A DNA stretch of 10,108 nt from Defluviicoccus sp. (GTDB taxonomy: Bacteria; Pseudomonadota; Alphaproteobacteria; MPNO01): NCBI GenBank assembly GCA_028820945.1, contig JAPPHW010000334.1:11229-21336 (forward strand), written 5' to 3'. A model generated the notes under the pieces. The model made no database searches. It was not told the DNA's origin and was given only the letters and a program-made list of their open reading frames with translations. The translations under genes were made by a program, and so were the position numbers. Each line of letters starts with the position of its first letter. Within the stretch, counting starts at the first letter, position 1. This document shows, in pieces, positions 6,198 through 10,108 of the stretch.

Positions 6198-7379
6198 ATG
6201 AGACGGTTACTGACGGTTGCCGCGGCTTTGACGATGGCGGCATCGGCGGCGCAGGCGGACATGAAGGTCGGCGTCCTGATGGGTTTCACGGGACCGATCG
6301 AATCGCTCACCCCCAACATCGCGGCGGCCGCCGAGCTCGCCATGAAGGAGGCAACGGAGTCCGGCGCGTTCCTGGGCGGCAAGAAGGTGATCCCGGTACG
6401 GGGCGATTCCACCTGCATCGATGCCGGAGCGGCGCAGGCGGCGGCCGAACGGTTGATCACCTCCGACAAGGTCGCGGCGATCATGGGCGCGGACTGCTCG
6501 GGCGTCACCATCGCGGTCGCGAACAACGTCGCCGTGCCCAACGGCGTCGTCATGGTCTCGCCTTCGGCGACTTCGCCGGCGATCACCACGCTCAAGGACA
6601 AGGGATATCTCTTCCGCACCGCGCCTTCCGATGCGCGGCAGGGGGAGGTGCTGGCCCAGGTCGCCAAGGCGCGCGGAATAAAGACCATCGCGGTCACCTA
6701 CACCAACAACGACTACGGCAAGGGGCTGTCGAACTCGTTCTCCAGTGCATTCACGGCGGCCGGCGGCAAGATTGCGCTGGCGGCGTCGCATGAAGACGGC
6801 AAGGCAGACTATTCGGCCGAGGTGGGGGCTCTCGCGGCGACGGGAGCGGAGCATCTGGCGGTGTTCGGCTATGTCGACAAGGGCGGCAAGGGAATCATCC
6901 AGGCGTCTCTCGACACCGGCGCGTTCGACAAGTTCGTTCTGGCCGACGGCATGGTGGGCGAATCCCTGATCGAGGCCATCGGCAAGGCGCTGAACGGCTC
7001 CATCGCCACCGCGCCGGGTTCGGATTCCCCGAACGCGAAGAAGTTCCAGGCAGCCGCGACCGAAGCCGGAGTCAAGGGCGCGTCCCCGTTCGCCGCCGAG
7101 GGCTATGACGCGGCGGCGCTCATCATACTCGCCGCGCAGGCGGCAGGCTCCATGGATCGCAGGGCCATCCAGTCGAAGATCCTGGGGGTTGCCAACGCGC
7201 CGGGCGAGAAGATCGGCCCCGGCGAGATCGCCAAGGGCCTGAAGCTTCTCGCCGAGGGCAAGGCGATCGACTACCAGGGCGCGACGGATGTCGTGCTGAC
7301 CGGCGCCGGCGACGCGTCGGGCAGCTACAAGGAGTACGAGGTCAAGGACGGCAAGTTCGCGACCGTCAGGATTCACTGA
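6198..7379 (+). CDS. Liv/HAAT-type ABC transporter substrate-binding protein
   Basis: This 393-residue periplasmic binding protein belongs to the type-I, LivJ/LivK-like family. Residues 1-20 are a Sec signal peptide (MRRLL, Ala-rich core, AQA cleavage site), followed directly by MKVGVLMGFTGP, the usual first strand and ligand loop. Cys73 and Cys100 are placed like the conserved disulfide of LivJ. The ligand-pocket segments GADCSG (97-102) and SPSATSP (121-127) and the late YDAAALI (303-309) are intact. It delivers its ligand to the permeases encoded downstream. Ligands of this family include branched-chain amino acids, amides, urea and aromatic acids; the sequence does not decide which. ATG 6198 is chosen because AAGGAG (6186-6191) lies 6 bases upstream and the signal peptide begins there; the frame is open further upstream only over the oxygenase gene. 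Confidence 0.93.
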   Translation: MRRLLTVAAALTMAASAAQADMKVGVLMGFTGPIESLTPNIAAAAELAMKEATESGAFLGGKKVIPVRGDSTCIDAGAAQAAAERLITSDKVAAIMGADCSGVTIAVANNVAVPNGVVMVSPSATSPAITTLKDKGYLFRTAPSDARQGEVLAQVAKARGIKTIAVTYTNNDYGKGLSNSFSSAFTAAGGKIALAASHEDGKADYSAEVGALAATGAEHLAVFGYVDKGGKGIIQASLDTGAFDKFVLADGMVGESLIEAIGKALNGSIATAPGSDSPNAKKFQAAATEAGVKGASPFAAEGYDAAALIILAAQAAGSMDRRAIQSKILGVANAPGEKIGPGEIAKGLKLLAEGKAIDYQGATDVVLTGAGDASGSYKEYEVKDGKFATVRIH

Positions 7380-7392
7380 TCCGATAGCGGAA

Positions 7393-7429
7393 CGGGGAGC
7401 GGCCGGGGAATTCGCCGGACCGCTCCCCG
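7393..7429 (+). terminator. strong GC-rich hairpin between binding protein and ATPase genes
   Basis: CGGGGAGCGG (7393-7402) pairs perfectly with CCGCTCCCCG (7420-7429). Inside it CCGG (7403-7406) pairs with CCGG (7415-7418) around an 8-base loop, with A7419 bulged, giving a 14-pair stem. It begins 13 bases after the binding-protein stop. No U-tract follows, so complete factor-independent termination is unlikely. A partial attenuator or an mRNA-stabilising 3' structure that keeps binding-protein mRNA in excess over the membrane components is the usual role at this position. Confidence 0.65.
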
Positions 7430-7459
7430 GCATCGGCGGGTCGCGCTATAACGGTGCGC

Positions 7460-8233
7460 ATGATCCGGGTGGTCGATCTGCACAAGCATTTCGGCGGCGT
7501 CCGGGCCGTCGACGGTGCCACCCTTGAAATCGGGGAAGGCGCGATCACCGGACTGATCGGGCCGAACGGCGCCGGCAAATCCACCCTGTTCAACGTGATC
7601 GCCGGGGTCTACCCACCCACCTCCGGCCGCGTCTTTCTCGCCGGCGAGGACATCACCGGGCTCAGGCCCCATCAACTCTACCCCAGGGGCCTGGTGCGCA
7701 CGTTCCAGATCGCCCACGAATTCGCCACGCTGACCGTCACGGAGAATTTGATGGCGTCGGTCGGCAACCAGACCGGCGAAAGCCTCCTCGGGGCATGGCT
7801 GCATCGCGACCGGGTACGCGTGGAAGAGGCGGAGTTGCGCGACCGGGCGGAAGAGGTGATCGAGTTCCTCAATCTCGGCGAGGTCGCCAGCGAGCCGGCC
7901 GGCGCGCTCTCGGGCGGCCAGAAGAAGCTCGTCGAGCTCGCCCGGGTGATGATGACCGGCGCGAAAGTGGTCCTGCTGGACGAGATCGGCGCGGGCGTCA
8001 ACCGCACGCTGCTGCGTTCGATTTCGGGCGCCATCCTGCGTCTCAACATAGAGCGCGGTTACACGTTCTGCCTGATCGAGCACGACATGGACCTGGTCTC
8101 CCTGCTCTGCGACCCGGTGATCGTGATGGCCGAGGGGAGGGTGCTCGCCGAGGGTCCCGCCCCGGACGTTCAGGCGGACGAGCGGGTCATCGAAGCCTAT
8201 CTCGGCCGTCGCGGGACGGTCGGTTCCGCATGA
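7460..8233 (+). CDS. livG: Liv-type ABC transporter ATP-binding protein (LivG-like)
   Basis: The 257-residue ATPase (numbered from ATG 7460) has Walker A GPNGAGKST (34-42), the Q-loop glutamine in VRTFQIAHEF (83), the signature LSGGQKKLVELAR (150-162), Walker B VVLLDE (170-175) and the switch histidine in LIEHD (208). The long insert between the Q-loop and the signature and the ENLMASV segment are typical of LivG rather than LivF. After Walker B the sequence reads IGAGVN, where LivG proteins usually have PMAGLN or PAAGLN. The GTG at 7454 is an alternative start adding two residues; ATG is preferred because MIRVVDLHKHFGG matches usual LivG N-termini. It energises import together with the second ATPase, whose ATG overlaps its TGA by 4 bases. 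Confidence 0.93.
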   Translation: MIRVVDLHKHFGGVRAVDGATLEIGEGAITGLIGPNGAGKSTLFNVIAGVYPPTSGRVFLAGEDITGLRPHQLYPRGLVRTFQIAHEFATLTVTENLMASVGNQTGESLLGAWLHRDRVRVEEAELRDRAEEVIEFLNLGEVASEPAGALSGGQKKLVELARVMMTGAKVVLLDEIGAGVNRTLLRSISGAILRLNIERGYTFCLIEHDMDLVSLLCDPVIVMAEGRVLAEGPAPDVQADERVIEAYLGRRGTVGSA

Positions 8234-8934
8234 GCTACCTCGCCGGCGACGACATGCACGGCGGGTACGGAGGCGCCGACATCCTGCGCGGCTGCACCGT
8301 TTCGGTCGACAAGAGCGAGATCGTGGTGATCGTGGGGCCCAACGGCGCCGGCAAGTCGACCGCCATGAAGGCCCTGTTCGGCATGGTTCGGCTGCGCGAG
8401 GGAGACGTGCGGCTCGCGGGCGAGTCCATCGCCCGACTGACGCCGCAGGACCGCGTGAAGCTGGGAATGGCCTTCGTCCCGCAATCCGGCAACGTCTTCA
8501 CTACCATGACGGTCCAGGAAAACCTGGAGATGGGCGCCTTCCTTCGCCGCGACGACATCTCGGGCAGCATGGAGCGGGTGTTCGACCTGTTTCCCGTGCT
8601 CCGTGAGAAGCGCCGCCAGACCGCCGGGGAACTGTCGGGCGGCCAGCGCCAGCAGGTGGCGATCGGCCGCGCCCTGATGACCCGGCCTGACGTGCTGATG
8701 CTCGACGAGCCGACCGCCGGCGTGTCGCCGATCGTGATGGACGAGCTGTTCGACCGGATTCTCGAAATCAAGCAGGCGGGGATAGCGGTTCTGATGGTCG
8801 AGCAGAATGCCCGCCAGGCGCTCGCGATCGCGGATCGCGGGTTCGTGCTGGTGACAGGCGAGAACCGCTACACGGGCAGCGGACGGGGCCTCCTGGCCAA
8901 CCCCGAAGTGCGCCGCTCGTTTCTCGGCGGCTGA
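8230..8934 (+). CDS. livF: Liv-type ABC transporter ATP-binding protein (LivF-like)
   Basis: The 234-residue ATPase has Walker A GPNGAGKST (36-44), the Q-loop glutamine in AFVPQSGNVF (85), the signature LSGGQRQQVAIGRALM (135-150) and Walker B VLMLDEPTAG (155-164). The VEQNARQAL segment (190-198) carries glutamine where other ABC ATPases have the switch histidine. EQN is normal for LivF, so this is a family trait, not a defect. Its length is typical of LivF. The start is set by the ATGA overlap with the upstream gene; the frame is open much further upstream, but only across the LivG-like coding sequence. It should form the heterodimeric ATPase pair with the LivG-like protein. Confidence 0.94.
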   Translation: MSYLAGDDMHGGYGGADILRGCTVSVDKSEIVVIVGPNGAGKSTAMKALFGMVRLREGDVRLAGESIARLTPQDRVKLGMAFVPQSGNVFTTMTVQENLEMGAFLRRDDISGSMERVFDLFPVLREKRRQTAGELSGGQRQQVAIGRALMTRPDVLMLDEPTAGVSPIVMDELFDRILEIKQAGIAVLMVEQNARQALAIADRGFVLVTGENRYTGSGRGLLANPEVRRSFLGG

Positions 8935-8940
8935 CGGGCG

Positions 8941-9957
8941 ATGGACGTCGACATCGTCAACGCGGCGGTCCTGCTCGCCAATTTCGTCGTCGTCCCGGCG
9001 ATCGCCTACGGATCGCAGCTAGCCCTCGGCGCGCTCGGGATCACCCTGGTTTACGGCATATTGCGCTTCGCCAACTTCTCGCACGGCGACCTGATGGCGT
9101 TCGGCGCGATGGTCGCGATCCTCGCAACGTGGCAGTTCCAGGCGTGGGGCATCGGGCTCGGCCTTCTGCCGACGGCCCTGCTCGCCCTCCCGGTGGGTAT
9201 CGCGGGGGCGATCGTCGCCGCCCTTGCCGCGGACCGGACGGTCTTCCGGTTCTACCGGGTGAGGCGCAGCGCCCCGATGGTTCTCTCGATCGCCTCGGTC
9301 GGCGTGATGTTCGTGCTGAACGGCGTCGTCCGGGTAATCGTCGGCCCGGACGACCGGTCCTTCTCGGACGGCGCGCGCTACCTCGTCAACGCGCGGGAAT
9401 TCAAGACGCTGACGGGGCTGTCGGAAGGCCTGTCGATCCGCACCTCCCAGGTCATGACCCTGGCGCTCGCGATCCTTGCGGTCGCGGCGCTGTTCTGGTT
9501 CCTGCGCTATACGCGCGCCGGAAAGGCGATGCGCGCCTATTCCGACAACGAGGATCTGGCGCTGCTCTCCGGCGTCGAGCCGGACCGGGTGGTGCTGCTG
9601 ACCTGGGTCATCGCCGGCGCGCTTGCCGCGATCGCCGGCACGCTCTACGGGCTCGACAAGAGCTTCCAGCCCTTCACCTATCTCCAGCTCCTGCTCCCGA
9701 TGTTCGCCGCCGCGATCGTGGGCGGCATCGGCCAGCCTCTGGGCGCGATCGCGGGAGGCTTTCTGGTCGCCTTTTCGGAGATCGCGATCACCTACCCCTA
9801 CAAGAAGTTCCTGCACTACGTGCTGCCGGAGCACCTGAGGCCGGACGGCCTCGTGCAGCTCCTGTCGACCGACTACAAGCTCTCCGTATCGTTCGCGATC
9901 CTGGTCGTGGTCCTTCTCTGGCGGCCGACCGGGCTGTTCCGGGGGCGCGTCCTGTGA
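8941..9957 (+). CDS. livH: Liv-type ABC transporter permease (LivH-like)
   Basis: The 338-residue product is a very hydrophobic inner-membrane protein with about eight predicted helices. Family markers are GITLVYGILRFANFSHGD near residues 33-50, the cytoplasmic loop RYTRAGKAMRAYSDNEDLAL followed by GVEPDRV, the segment AAIVGGIGQPLGAIAGG near 258-274, and the C-terminal RPTGLFRG. It forms the translocation channel with the LivM-like permease encoded next. The start lies 6 bases after the stop of the LivF-like gene. A 30-residue loop after the GPDDRSF segment and the C-terminal loop containing KKFLHYVLPEHLRPDG give it slightly more soluble sequence than the shortest LivH proteins. Confidence 0.94.
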   Translation: MDVDIVNAAVLLANFVVVPAIAYGSQLALGALGITLVYGILRFANFSHGDLMAFGAMVAILATWQFQAWGIGLGLLPTALLALPVGIAGAIVAALAADRTVFRFYRVRRSAPMVLSIASVGVMFVLNGVVRVIVGPDDRSFSDGARYLVNAREFKTLTGLSEGLSIRTSQVMTLALAILAVAALFWFLRYTRAGKAMRAYSDNEDLALLSGVEPDRVVLLTWVIAGALAAIAGTLYGLDKSFQPFTYLQLLLPMFAAAIVGGIGQPLGAIAGGFLVAFSEIAITYPYKKFLHYVLPEHLRPDGLVQLLSTDYKLSVSFAILVVVLLWRPTGLFRGRVL

Positions 9958-10108
9958 GCACGAACGCGCGCGCCGTTATCGGCTTTTCGGTCGTCGCGGC
10001 GGCGCTGCTCGCCGTGGGCATGGGCCAGTCCTGGTCGGTGAGCCTCGCGGTGCTCAATCTCTGCCTGATCTCGGCGGTGATGGCGCTCGGCGTCAACATC
10101 CAGTGGGG
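9954..10108 (+). CDS. livM: Liv-type ABC transporter permease (LivM-like), N-terminal fragment
   Basis: A GTG at 9954 overlaps the stop of the LivH-like gene in a GTGA arrangement and opens a frame that runs off the right edge after 51 codons. The fragment has a first hydrophobic helix (VIGFSVVAAALLAVGM) and then LNLCLISAVMALGVNIQWG, which matches the conserved start of the LivM core, where A-L-G-x-N-x-Q-x-G is characteristic. Position directly after a LivH gene supports the call. The cut is due to the window edge, not to a broken gene. Confidence 0.88.
   Translation, partial: MSTNARAVIGFSVVAAALLAVGMGQSWSVSLAVLNLCLISAVMALGVNIQW

Noticed and set aside
6207..7433. 408-codon minus-strand frame
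   Set aside because: It is antisense to the binding-protein gene, which has a signal peptide, a strong ribosome site and family motifs; the antisense product is Arg-rich and unrecognisable.
7447..7452. TATAAC resembling a -10 box ahead of the LivG-like gene
   Set aside because: It lies only 7 bases before ATG 7460 and has no -35 element at proper spacing; the gene is better explained by read-through from the binding-protein gene.
1..10108. CRISPR array, insertion sequence, tRNA or rRNA
   Set aside because: I saw no regularly spaced repeats, transposase-like product, terminal inverted repeats, cloverleaf or rRNA-like sequence on either strand.

Overview
The window is high-GC DNA (roughly two thirds G+C by eye) with densely packed genes. 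The mix of a branched-chain amino-acid-type (Liv/HAAT) ABC transporter, a membrane-anchored LytTR regulator, a DUF2236 oxygenase and an RND/MMPL exporter suggests a proteobacterium, most likely an alphaproteobacterium. This is a judgement from gene types and base composition; no rRNA or other phylogenetic marker is present.

Layout. Bases 1-2943 hold a minus-strand pair: a DUF2236 (MpaB/Lcp-like heme oxygenase) gene at 1777-2943, then the N-terminal 569 residues of an RND/MMPL exporter (1-1708), cut by the left edge. The 68-base gap between them holds a possible 21-codon basic ORF that overlaps the exporter start. Bases 2944-3210 are non-coding, with an AT-rich patch containing a clear dyad. 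A minus-strand LytTR regulator with four predicted membrane helices follows (3211 to about 4008). It diverges from a plus-strand pair: a secreted DUF2141 protein (4110-4568) and a carotenoid-oxygenase family protein with a Tat-like leader (4573-6063). After a 134-base gap with a bulged hairpin/operator-like dyad comes a complete substrate-binding protein, two ATPases, one permease, and the start of a second permease that runs off the right edge (6198-10108). A strong GC-rich hairpin lies between the binding protein and the first ATPase.

How the genes may work together. The right-hand block is a canonical five-gene Liv-type importer; its substrate cannot be read from the sequence. The middle pair looks like a translationally linked exported unit, possibly controlled by the divergent LytTR protein. 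The left pair joins a putative heme oxygenase to an exporter. Members of both oxygenase families, carotenoid oxygenase and Lcp-type DUF2236, are known to cleave C=C bonds of isoprenoids or polyenes, so the 10 kb may be a locus for handling hydrophobic isoprenoid-like compounds. That is a hypothesis. Each gene belongs to a recognised family, and I did not find a system I could call novel with confidence. The most unusual points are the predicted periplasmic location of the carotenoid oxygenase with its DUF2141 partner, and the co-location of two unrelated double-bond-cleaving oxygenase families.
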